From Terfezia claveryi (taxonomy: Eukaryota > Ascomycota > Pezizomycetes > Pezizales > Pezizaceae), in assembly GCA_015179025.1 (NCBI GenBank), contig WHUX01000262.1, forward strand, positions 1 to 64,000: a DNA stretch of 64,000 nt. Reading direction: 5' to 3'. This document shows positions 53,401-62,718 of this stretch, piece by piece. Below the pieces are notes generated by a model. That model did not search any database. It was given only the letters and a program-made list of their open reading frames with translations, and was not told the DNA's origin. The first letter of the stretch is position 1, and each line of letters starts with the position of its first letter. The position numbers and the translations under genes were made by a program.

Positions 53401-56118
53401 ACCTCCCTTGCTGGCTAATGCTATCCCTTACCTCTGCCGTTGGCTATTGCTGTCCCTTACCTCCCCCGCTGGCTAATGCTGTCCCTTACCTCTCCTGCTG
53501 GCTAATGGCTAATACTTTCCATTACCTCTCCTGCTGGCTAATACTGTCCCTTACCTCCCCCGCTGGCAAATAGCTAATGCTGTCTATTGCCTCCCCCACT
53601 AGCTAATGCTGTCCCTTACCTCTTTCGCTGGCTAATAGCTAATGTTGTCCAATACCTCCTTCACTGGCTAATGCTGTCTGTTACCTCCCCTACTGGCTAA
53701 TGCTGTCTATTACCTCCTCCGCTTGCTAATGGCTAATGCTGTTCATTACCTCCCCCGCTGGCTAATGGCTAATGCTATCCCTTACCTCCCCCGCTAGCTA
53801 ATGCTATTTCTTACCTCCCCCACTGGCTAATGCTGTTCCTTACCTTCCCTGCTGGCTAATGCTGTTCCTTACCTCCCCCGCTGGCTAATGCTGTCTATTA
53901 CCTCCCTCGCTGGCTAATACTGTCCATTACCTCTCCTGCTGGCTAATACTGTCCCTTACCTCCCTCACTGGCTAATGGCTAATGCTGTTTCTTGCCTCTC
54001 CTGCTGGCTAATGCTGTCTATTACCTCCCCCACTGGCTAATACTGTCCATTACCTCCCCTGCTGGCTAATGCTGTCCTTTACCTCCCCCACTGGCTAATG
54101 GCTAATGCTGTTCCTTGCCTCCCCTGCTGGCTAATGCTGTCCCTTACCTCTCCCGCTGGCTAATGGCTAATACTTTCCATTACCTCTCCTGCTGGCTAAT
54201 GCTGTCCCTTACCTCTCCCGCTAGCTAATGGCTACTGCTGTACATTACCTACCTAGCTGGCTAATACTATTCCTTACCTCCTCCACTAGCTAATGCTGTT
54301 CCTTACCTACCCTGCTGGCTAATGCTGTCCCTTGCCTTCCCCGCTAGCTAATGGCTAATGCTGTCCATTACCTACCCCGCTGACTAATGCTGTTTCTTAC
54401 CTCCTCCATGGGCTAATACTGTTCCTTATCTCCCCCGCTGACTAATGCTGTTCCTTACTTCCCCCGCTAGCAAATGCTATCTATTACCTCCCCCGCTGGC
54501 TAATGCTGTCCATTACCTCCACCACTGGCTATTGCTGTCCATTACCTCCCCTGCTGGCTAATGCTGTTCCTTTTCTCCCTCGCTGGCTAATGCTATCCAT
54601 TACCTCCCCCGCTGGCTAATGCTATTCCTTACCTCCCCCACTGGCTAATACTGTCCATTACCTCCCCCGCTAGCTAATGCTGTTCCTTACCTCCCCCAAT
54701 GGCTAATGCTGTCTATTACCTACCCTGCTGGCTAATGCTGTCCGTTACCTCCCCTACTAGCTAATGCTGTCCATTGCCTCCCCCACTAGCTAATGCTGTC
54801 CATTACCTCCCCCGCTGGCTAATGCTGTCCATTACCTCCCCCGCTAGCTATTGCTATCCCTTACCTTCCCCACTGGCTAATAGCTAATGCTGTCCCTTAC
54901 CTCCACCGCTGGCTAATGCTGTCCGTTTTCTCCCCTACTGGCTAATGCTGTCTGTTACCTCCCCCGCTGCCTAATGCTATCCATTACCTCCTTCGCTGGC
55001 TCTTACTGTCTATTACCTCCCCCGCTGGCTAATGCTATTCCTTACCTCTCCTGCTAGTTAATGGCTAATGCTGTCCATTACCTCCCCTGCTGGCTAATGC
55101 TATCTGTTACCTTCCCCTGCTGGCTAATGCTATCCGTTACCTTCCCCGCTGGCTAATGCTATCCATTGCCTCCCCCACTAGTTAATGGCTAATGCTGTCC
55201 ATTACCTCCCCCACTAGCTAATGCTGTCCATTACCTCCGCCATTGGCTATTGCTGTCCATTACCTCTATCGCTGACTAATGCTGTTCCTTACCTCCCCCA
55301 CTAGCTAATGTTGTCCTAATACTGGATATATCGCAGGCTTTATATTCAGCTAGAGAAGAGACAAATATGGGGTATATTGCAGGTCTAATATCTAGCTAGA
55401 AAATGGGTGAATATAGGGTATATTGCCAGCAGTACATTAAGCTATAGAAGGTGTGAATATTAGATATATTGGACATGGTGAGTTCAGGATAAACTCAGTG
55501 CTCATGCCATAGGCCGAATATCTAGCTAGAGAAGGGGCGAATATGGGGTATATTGCAGGCGGAATATCCAGCTAGAGAAGGGATGAATATTGGGTATATT
55601 GCAGGCTAAGTAGGGAAGGCAAGAATATTACCAGTTGTTTATCTAGCTTAAGTCTGTACGAATATTAAGTATACTGTAGGTTGTTTATTCAGCCGGGGAA
55701 GGGACGAATATGAAGTATATTACAGGCTGAATAAGGAGCTCAGGCAACCAATGAGTCTGTTGCCTAGATCACACCCCTTTACTTGTCATTATCTCCTGGC
55801 ATATCGGCAATAGCTACCCAAAACAGCTGCTAGCATATACGTAATGCAGGTTGATCTTGCAGAAGGCACAACTATTAGTCCCATTTATTCCCAATATAGT
55901 AACGTGTAATATGGGCCTTTCCATTATTATTTAAATAAAAATTTGCAATTCTTAAAGAGGCAATTGCCAGATTCATACCTATTTTGTATGGCCGGTTATA
56001 TATATCTTGCTCATATTAAAATACATACCATTGCTATCTATGGTTATATACCTATATCCCTTTCTAGCTATCATATATAATAGGAAATATATATATATTA
56101 TAGGCTTCAATATATATA
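50424..56118. mobile_element. Half copy of the palindromic element, array expanded
   Basis: It begins with the same end (TGTTCTGTCCCATAGAGCGG) and follows the left-arm order of 42675-45118 block by block, including part of the unique centre. It stops at TTCAATATATATA near 56118, beyond which the sequence is unrelated. No second arm is present. The 29-bp array takes up about two thirds of it. Confidence 0.85.
51560..55310. repeat. 29-bp minisatellite, about 130 units
   Basis: This is the same unit family as 43770-44385 but about six times longer. It contains secondary variants such as GGCTAATGGCTAATGCTGTC (unit plus 7-8 bases), which recur and mark higher-order duplication. Leu/Pro-rich frames through it are artefacts. 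Confidence 0.93.
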
Positions 56119-57184
56119 TAGTATGGACCACAGAGCGAGTACAACTCAGACCTGGTCGCCAAGACCTACCTCGGCGAGTGAGTTTTGGAGTTTCAACAAC
56201 TCGCCGAGTCGGCTTTCCTGTCCTACAACTCGACTCGCAATTAATCGGTGATCTACAGATTACTCGCCAAGCCTACCCTGTTTCCTTATTTTTTTTTATT
56301 GTTTTGTCCCAACTCTTCTATAATCTCATCACGTTTAACACCCTCATTCTATTCTCCTATATCTTAGTTGTCTTTGTATGACCGATTCTTTCTACCTTCA
56401 TGGGTTGCTTGTACGGTGCTAGATTGCTTGTCTCGTATTCCTTGCACCATCACGGATTGTATGCACTGTGCCCAATTGCCTGTTATGGATTCCTTGCACT
56501 GTCACGGATTCCTTGCTTCTTTCACTATGCCAGATTGCCTGTCACGGATTGCTTGCACTGTCACGGATTGCTTGCACTGTCACGGATTGCTTGCACTGTC
56601 ACGGATTGCTCCCACCTGCTGACAAACAATACTAGCAATCTGTACTACACGGCCAAACAAAATCCTTACCCAAATATAGGTTAAGAAATATATTAATATA
56701 CCTTAAATAAATCACAAGACCCATCACCATAACTATAACAAAAATCCTTCCCACATCCTACAAAACCTGAAAAATCCTTCCTAACCTCACTTGAGTTTAC
56801 CAATAATCCCCCGTAAATCAATTCATACAACTATACAACATAGAAAGAAAAAAAAAAAACTCTTCTAAGTAAAACCAAATGCCCTAAACGTTCCCTAAAA
56901 AAAGCACTTGGCTGGTGGGATGGTGTTCAACTAGTAGGAAGTCAGGTACCGGAACCTAATTCGCTAAAGATTCCAATATTTACCTTGGCTGTTAGGCGTT
57001 CGGGTATCTGTGTTCCTTGGTAATTGATATCTAAATCGGAATCGTATAACATCAGGGCAGTCCCTCTTCGACCGTTGATATAAACCTCCCCATGTTGTGG
57101 TCGTTCTTGTAACTATATATTTCATCTTCAGTAACAGTAAACCTTCTGCTAGGTGATATATGGTATGCTAATACAAGGGAATGA
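56119..57184. other. 19-bp minisatellite and AT-rich unrecognised sequence
   Basis: Units of GGATTGCTTGCACTGTCAC (19 bp) are perfect four times at 56530-56605 and degenerate from 56405. Before them, 56125-56270 holds palindromic ACTCGCCGAGT and ACAACTCG words. From 56685 to 57150 the sequence is AT-rich without a gene. Confidence 0.6.
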
Positions 57185-57615
57185 TTATTGGGTACCTGCG
57201 CCTCCTCCTCCTGCTGCCCCTCTACCTGCTACTGCCTCCACCATTGCTGCTGCTTCTCCTCCTCCTCCTGCCCCTGGTCCTGCTCCAGCTGCCGCTGCTG
57301 CTGCTACCACCACCCCTGGTCCTCCCCCTACCCCTGGTCCTGCTCCTGCTGCTGCTGCTGCTGCTGCTCCTCCTCCTCCTGCCCCTGCTGCTGCTGCTGG
57401 TCCTCCTCCTCCGGCTGGTTTCGGTACTGTACGGCGTCCTCTTTTTGCTTTTTTGGGCATTCGTCGGCTCACAAGAGGTACATGTGGAAATGCCCCCGGC
57501 ATATTACCTCCAGCCAATATATTCGCCTGAATTTTATGCCATAGTCTAATATCCGGCTGTAGGATTGTTTGTCTATTGTGTGTTTCACTACCTTGTATTG
57601 CAATCAGGTTCACCG

Positions 57616-57692
57616 CTTTTTCCGTATTTGTGATTAGTCATATTTATCCGTGACAGCATTCGTGACAGCATCCATAAAATATTTTGTCTTAC
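57616..57692 (-). other. Intron 2 of the H3-like gene, 77 bp
   Basis: It runs from GTAAGACAAAA to GGAAAAAG with GACTAATC about 20 bases before the end. Splicing joins ACC A to CG GTG AAC and restores the H3 register between alpha-2 and loop 2. Confidence 0.65.
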
Positions 57693-57917
57693 TGGTAAAA
57701 TACTCATGCATATATGCTTCCGCCACCTCCTGTATGGCATCTGTTGCCCGTACTTGGATTTACTCTACATTATTCCGATCTATGAACTGCGAGTATTTGT
57801 CGTTATTATCCCTATTCACGTCTTGTACAATCTCCCTGCACAGCCTGCGGAATGCAATCTTCGGAAATATTAGGTCAATGCTTCTCTGTTGATTCCTAAT
57901 CTAACGTACGAGGCTGA

Positions 57918-57986
57918 CTGATAATACAGTTAGATTAGTCCTTTTTACTTCATGGAATGGAATGCTTTATGGAATGGAATGCTAAC
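57918..57986 (-). other. Intron 1 of the H3-like gene, 69 bp
   Basis: It runs from GTTAGCATTCC to GTATTATCAG with ATCTAACTG as branch site. Phase 1 at both ends. Removing it places Gly44 and Arg49-Ile51-Arg52 of H3 at exactly the canonical spacing. Confidence 0.6.
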
Positions 57987-58122
57987 ATCCTTGTGACCGC
58001 TTTCTTATAGTTTTTGGTGCTACCACTTTTTGGGGGGGTACAACTAATTTTATATTCCTAGGGACTTGTGACCTCACTGGTTGCCCGTGGTTTTTCTTCA
58101 GAACCTGCTTTATTCTTACCAT

Positions 58123-58719
58123 TCTTATATGTTAGCTGGTTAAAGGAGGCGATGAACTTGGTGACCCAAGGGCGATAGTGATGATCTTATATGAGACGAA
58201 GCAACACAGAGCGTTGTGGGGATCTAGACCTAACTATCAAACAATGAATCCAAGGTTGCCTACACGTTCCCTCAAGTTAGCTTAGATACATCAATAAAGG
58301 AAACCCGACAAAGGAAACGCGACAAATGAAACCCGACAAAGGATATTGACAACTAGCTGTTAGGCTGTTAGTCGTGTACACAATTAAGCTGAACAAGCAT
58401 CGTCATGGCAGATTAACTCGCCTTTTGCCAAATTCCCCCTGGGGACTGACTCATTTTGGCCCCCTTAACGGGGCCGTATATGGGTTACTTTTGCCTGCAG
58501 GTGGGCTGGGATTACCAGAGGAGACCAGACAAGCTGGGAGGCGATATATACTAGAGTATATATATATACCTATCTGTCTCATATGCAACCTTAGAACACC
58601 GAGGGACTAGTGCAAGCCGACTCGTGAGTTGTACCCCAGTCTAAGCCTGCACTACTAGCCTAATATACCGGGCTTGTGCCAACCAGACTATACCTTAAGT
58701 ACTCTATTGTCCACGTAGC
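58123..58719. other. Upstream of H3-like gene; LINE 3'-end-like segment
   Basis: GGCAGATTAACTCGCCTTTT at 58406, then GGGGCCGTATATGGGTTACT, resembles the LINE 3' signature at 21290 and 30195 with differences. No A-run follows. Repeats GACAAAGGAAACGCGACAAA lie at 58300-58345. No other gene is seen. Confidence 0.4.
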
Positions 58720-59262
58720 TGTGACAACCGTGTTCTTAGTCTTAATTTGACACTCGAACAGGCTTGTTCGGGTGTCGTTGATGGGTTATCGTTACCTTGC
58801 TTGGCTTCCGAGATAAGGGATCTTAGGAAGCTTATTCCTTCGGTTGCCCTGGCCCGGAATTATGTATATATAGCCCCTGTCCCTTGTACTGTTATTGGAT
58901 CCCTATCCAACGTCTTGTATATCCAATACAGGGCCTTGCTTCTCTCCACGTTGGTGCATCTCCCTTGTGCACCTTCTTGTCTCGCCTCGACTCTGCAGCC
59001 CTGTTGCCCACCCCGCGAACCTCCTGTCCTTGTCTTGCCTCGCCTTGTCCCTGCAGCCCAGCTGCCTCCCTTAACACATGCGGCAACTGCTTCCGCGTGT
59101 CTCGTGTCCCTTGCCCTCTGCCCCTTTTGCCTCTTGCCCTTGCCCCCCATCCCAGCCTTCCCCTAGTTACACACGTAGCGTTCCTATGTATGTCTCGCCC
59201 TAGCCTCTGCCTTCTGCCCCGGCGTACCCCTTGGTCGCCTTGTCCCCAGAGCCATCGTTATA
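58720..59262 (+). mobile_element. 5' LTR of gypsy C
   Basis: It starts TGTGACAACCG and ends CGTTATA, matching the gypsy A LTR in most of its length. It has extra sequence near the start (58745-58790). TATATATA lies at about 58862-58870. CTACGTTGGATC follows as the candidate primer-binding site. Confidence 0.82.
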
Positions 59263-59298
59263 CTACGTTGGATCCTTTGGACCAACTGGTATGCAGTC

Positions 59299-60468
59299 AT
59301 GTCAGGTGCAGCTCTCCCACCACCCGCTATCAGGTTTCAAACCTGGAGGAGCTCCCCCATACCCTCAGGCTTGAACGAGTTGAATGCCTACTGTTGAGAA
59401 ATCATTGATATCTTCGAGGCCATGGATGCCATTGGGGCCGAACTCGGCAACAGCCTAGCCGTGGCTGAACAACAATTGAGATCCGCCGACAAAGAGATCA
59501 TGGTCCTCCAGACCGATCCCGACTATCTGAACCTTACCCTGGCCAACGAACGGACTATGGTCCAAAACCTCAGCCGCGCACTAGGGAACCTTGCAATACC
59601 AACAGTAGCCAGTAGCAACAAGACCGAAAGCATTCCAATACCCCCCAAGTTCAATGGGGACCGGGTGCGCCTACGAGCCTGGAAAAATGCTATCAATCTC
59701 AAGCTGAACGGGGATTCTGCCAGATTCCCGTCAGAACAACATCGACTGGCATACGTTTTCGCCTTGCTGGAGGGGAAAGCTTGTGACCAGATCCAGCCGT
59801 ATGTCCTCGAAACCGGGATCAAGCTTGATGATATCTTGGCCCTTTTCACAATCCTGGATAGGGTGTTCGGGGACCCCGATGCTGTTGGCACTGCCAGTAG
59901 GGCCCTCCGAGCCCTTAGGCAGAAAAACACCGATCTGTCTACATATGTAGCAGAATTCTCGAGACTGGCGGCAGAGGTCCAATGGAATGACCAGTCCAAA
60001 CTAGAGCAATTCCAGGAAGGGCTAAATGACGAAATCCAGCAGGCCATGGTCAGCCTCCCGAAAGCCAAAACCCTTGACGAATTGATTGACTAGGCTTCCC
60101 GGGTGGAACAGCGGATGTCCCGGCACCACAACCGCCCCACATTCAGCCCAGCACCCCGTCTCCCACAACTCTAGCCTCAGCAACACCATGCCACCAAAAT
60201 AGCTCAGGACCCTGCCAACAAACTTGCGCACCCATCGTTGGTTGCAGGAGGGACCACCCCCATGGATCTCTCGTCTGGGAGACCCCGCCTCACCCAGGAG
60301 GAAAGGGACCGCCGCCGCACTAACGGTTTGTGCATTGCGTGCGGAAAAGGGGACCACTTCATTGTAGCATGTCCCCTCCGCAAGAACCACTTCCTGGCCG
60401 CCCACGCCATATCCGAATCACGGATCGAAGAGGTTGAAGAGTCGGGAAAAGGAGAGTCCCTTGCCTAG
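59299..60468 (+). pseudogene. gag (gypsy C) with zinc knuckle
   Basis: The ATG at 59299 lies 36 bp after the LTR; the frame runs to TAG at 60466-60468. It has three internal stops: TGA 59395-59397, TAG 60091-60093 and TAG 60172-60174. The capsid part shows PPKFNGDRVRLRAWKNAINL, LEQFQEGLNDEIQQAM and a long helical region. The CCHC knuckle CIACGKGDHFIVAC near the end packages RNA. The TAGs fit former CAG codons. Most of the capsid is one long clean stretch (59422-60090). Confidence 0.88.
60444..60450 (+). promoter_or_regulatory. Slippery heptamer GGGAAAA at gag-pol overlap (gypsy C)
   Basis: In the gag frame it reads TCG GGA AAA, i.e. G GGA AAA. The -1 frame from here is open through LVTDTSKGPAPGHLSLS into protease, and gag ends 18 bases later. 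It is identical in sequence and place to gypsy A. Confidence 0.6.
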
Positions 60469-61160
60469 TTACTGACACTAGCAAGGGACCTGCTCCAGGT
60501 CATTTATCTTTGTCTGCGTTTTCTTTGCCTACATCTATGTCTGTTGATGAGTCTCGCCTGTTTGGCGAGCACTTCGTTGTACCTATAACTATCAAGTTTA
60601 ATGATAAAACAGTGGTTACATCAGCTCTCATAGATTGTGGTGCTTCAGGAATAGCATTCATTGACCAGACCTTCGTCAGTAAAAACTCTATACCAACCTC
60701 CAAGCTAAAGACTCCCCGCCTTCTTGATGTTATCGACGGCCGCCCTATCTCTTCTGGGGCGATTACCGACCTCGCGTGCCTGCCCAGCGCCATAGGTGAT
60801 CACTCGGAAGATCTCCCAATATTCGTAACCAAGCTAAAGTACCCAATTGTCCTTGGGATCCCCTGGCTTAGGATGCACGATGTATCAGTCAGCTTCGGCT
60901 CTTACACCTTGTGATTCAATAGCCCTTATTGCAAAAAACACTGTGGGGATCCAAAAACCACTGTCACTGGGCTGTGCGCATTGCCACCCCCAATAATCCA
61001 CCCAACTCAGGTAGTACTCCCGCTTGCACACATCAATGCCACCATTCCCCCGATTTCCTCTATGCCCCCGAGTCCCCAAAAACCTCTGAATATTAGCTTC
61101 ATCGGAGCAGGGGCTTTCGCTTACCTCACCAGGAGGCACAAGCTGAAGGCTCATGCCCTG
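60469..61160 (+). pseudogene. Aspartic protease start of pol (gypsy C)
   Basis: The frame holds ALIDCGASGIAFIDQTFV with the active-site aspartate, LKYPIVLGIPWLRMHDVS, then a TGA at 60912-60914, and PLNISFIGAGAFAYLTRRHK. It closely matches gypsy A 9604-10436. Pol breaks off at 61160 before the reverse transcriptase. Confidence 0.85.
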
Positions 61161-61168
61161 TCTATATA

Positions 61169-61888
61169 TGTAATGGAGAACGTTGTTTCATTGCTTATAT
61201 AATTGATTATATACTTTTGTATTTCCTATATTACTACTATGTTATGTAACGAAGCCTCTTGGTTGAAGGACTAGCCTTCTACCACCTCCTATTGCTTTAT
61301 AAGCGTCCATAGCTCGCGGAATCTGCCATGGGAAGTTCCATGGCACTTGCCATATGAAGACACCCTCATTATGGCCGCGTGACCTCTGTTTAAGGCGTGT
61401 GACTCATTACTATGGCCACATGACCTCTGTTTAAGGCATGTGACTCATTACTATGGCCACATGACCATCGTTTATGGCGTGTGACTCATTACTATGGCTA
61501 CATGACCCCTTTTATACAGCGCACCACCTTCTGGTGTGCCACCCTTTATTGTATTTATTTCCTTAGTCATCAGATTTCAGAGGAGTATAAATAGGCCGCT
61601 GGATTCCCTCTGGAATCCACAAGAAGACAAGAAGCAACCAAGCAAGCATACAGAGCAAGCAAGCCTATATTGTGATCAGATCAAGATCATATATCTTAGA
61701 TAGCACAAATCATATAAGATAGATTACACCAGTTAATTACTGTTCCCTCTGGGAACGTCCCACATAGTAATCTCCCTACCCTTCTGAGGTCTTACCTCAG
61801 CAGAACCGAAATACACAAACGTCCGTGCCTACAGATATAGATTGTATAAACGGTACCGAATGAATACTGTCTAGTACCATTCATTACA
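61169..61888 (+). mobile_element. 5' LTR of the right-edge chromovirus
   Basis: The 720-bp LTR starts TGTAAT and ends ATTACA. TATAAATA lies at 61586-61593. It aligns with 4494-5116. The right copy keeps more G and C (fewer RIP-type changes). An internal 46-bp repeat explains its greater length. No primer-binding site is obvious after it (a T-run follows). Confidence 0.82.
61375..61510. repeat. About 46-bp tandem repeat inside the LTR
   Basis: GTGTGACTCATTACTATGGC followed by CACATGACC and TGTTTAAGGC is present about three times. The left-edge LTR has a single degraded unit. It lies 80-200 bp upstream of the TATA box, where it could change promoter strength. Confidence 0.8.
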
Positions 61889-62153
61889 TTTTTTTTAACT
61901 TACTTACCTAATCTTTACTCTTAAATCCAAGGCCTGATCAACCTTCGGATACCTTTATTATACTCATGCAAGTGTATACAATTCGACACCCAAGTGCACA
62001 TATAAAATCGATATCGTTATTCAACTAGCTAGCCAACAAAATCTAACAAACGAGACATCAGACTCTCAACTGCAGTATATCAACAAAAGACTTAGAAGCA
62101 AGCTAAGCAGAGCTCTAACGGGCAGTGGTATCCCACATTAAACAATCCCATCC
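61889..62153. other. Leader region between LTR and first ORF
   Basis: Non-coding in all frames. A T-run and AACTTACTTACC follow the LTR. A GGCAGTGGTATCCCACATTA phrase at 62123 may be functional, but no tRNA complement is identified. Confidence 0.35.
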
Positions 62154-62717
62154 TCATTCACAACACTTTTCCCAATAAGATCGACAACTCATCTTACACT
62201 CCTGGCAACCGCCATTACATCTGTACCTGTAAATCCAGTACACCATTGAAAAACCGGCCCCCCAGGTCCCAGGAATAATTGGTCTAAACAACCAAGCGTC
62301 ACAATCCCAAGGCTCAAATCTCACTGCCTCCACTGCAGCCATTTCCTCCAGAAAAGAATTACCTCCATCAGAACCTTCCTTAGGCCCAGACATCTCTACC
62401 AATACCTCTGCGCCCCCAATGTCTACCTCAACACACCAATCAGAAAACGTGACACTCTTGCCGGAAGAACTAGAACTAGATTCTAGACCAGTAGATGAAG
62501 AAAAACCAGGAACATAAGAAACATTAGGATCCTGACATCCAGCCTCACCAGCCTCGTGAGCCACCGAGCCAACAGAACCGTTAGTCGAACGGAGATCATA
62601 AGGATCATCAGCCACCACACCATCAGCACAGAAAGGTGCCAAAGAAGAAAAGTAACTCGACGATCGTATCGCATAACCAGCTGCATTTGGTTGCGGACAG
62701 ACAACGAAATCAGACAT
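62154..62717 (-). CDS. Antisense ORF divergent from gag, unknown function
   Basis: The ATG at 62717 faces away from the gag ATG at 62719, with one base between the start codons. The frame is open for 187 codons. The product begins SDFVVCPQPNAAGYAIRSSS, has a Ser-rich middle (GLESSSSSSGKSVTFSDWCV), acidic parts, and a Cys-rich end (RCNGGCQECKMSCRS). The plus strand over the same bases is full of stops. The frame also stays open about 270 bases further upstream into gag. No family is recognised. It may be an element-encoded antisense protein, a captured gene, or a chance frame. Confidence 0.4.
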   Translation of the reverse strand: MSDFVVCPQPNAAGYAIRSSSYFSSLAPFCADGVVADDPYDLRSTNGSVGSVAHEAGEAGCQDPNVSYVPGFSSSTGLESSSSSSGKSVTFSDWCVEVDIGGAEVLVEMSGPKEGSDGGNSFLEEMAAVEAVRFEPWDCDAWLFRPIIPGTWGAGFSMVYWIYRYRCNGGCQECKMSCRSYWEKCCE

Positions 62718-62718
62718 A

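Larger units (their letters stand above)
57185..58122 (-). pseudogene. Histone H3-like gene with Gly/Ala-rich extension (three exons, two stops)
   Basis: Exons 58122-57987, 57917-57693 and 57615-57185 join in frame to 264 codons. Exon 1 gives MVRIKQVLKKNHGQPVRSQV, in register with the H3 tail (MARTKQ; changes at residues 2 and 4 are C-to-T). Exon 2 gives GFSLVR-stop-IRNQQRSIDLI and FPKIAFRRLCREI (alpha-N and alpha-1). After a loop about 11 residues longer than in canonical H3 it reads IQVRATDAIQEVAEAYMHEY (alpha-2). Exon 3 gives VNLIAIQ and QTILQPDIRLWHKI (loop 2, alpha-3 equivalent of TIMPKDIQLARRI). A basic KKAKRGRR and about 85 residues of Gly/Ala/Pro follow, absent from ordinary H3. H3 packages DNA in nucleosomes. 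Stops TAG at 57901-57903 (H3 Glu50 position) and TAA at 57760-57762 argue for a pseudogene. Family assignment is from motif register only. Confidence 0.7.
58720..61168 (+). mobile_element. Gypsy element C (same family as gypsy A), truncated
   Basis: 5' LTR, gag and protease on the plus strand match gypsy A in order and sequence. The copy stops at 61168, where the LTR of a chromovirus begins. The break falls in the linker after protease (KLKAH[AT]LSI), so the second element inserted into this one or a deletion joined them. Confidence 0.85.

Noticed and set aside
51560..55310. Regular 29-bp repeats suggesting a CRISPR array
   Set aside because: Units are contiguous without unique spacers, vary in sequence, and lie in a eukaryotic mobile element. 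It is a minisatellite.
57153..57530. Plus-strand Pro/Ala-rich open frame
   Set aside because: It is the antisense mirror of the Gly/Ala-rich exon 3 of the H3-like gene, which has splice and histone support on the minus strand.
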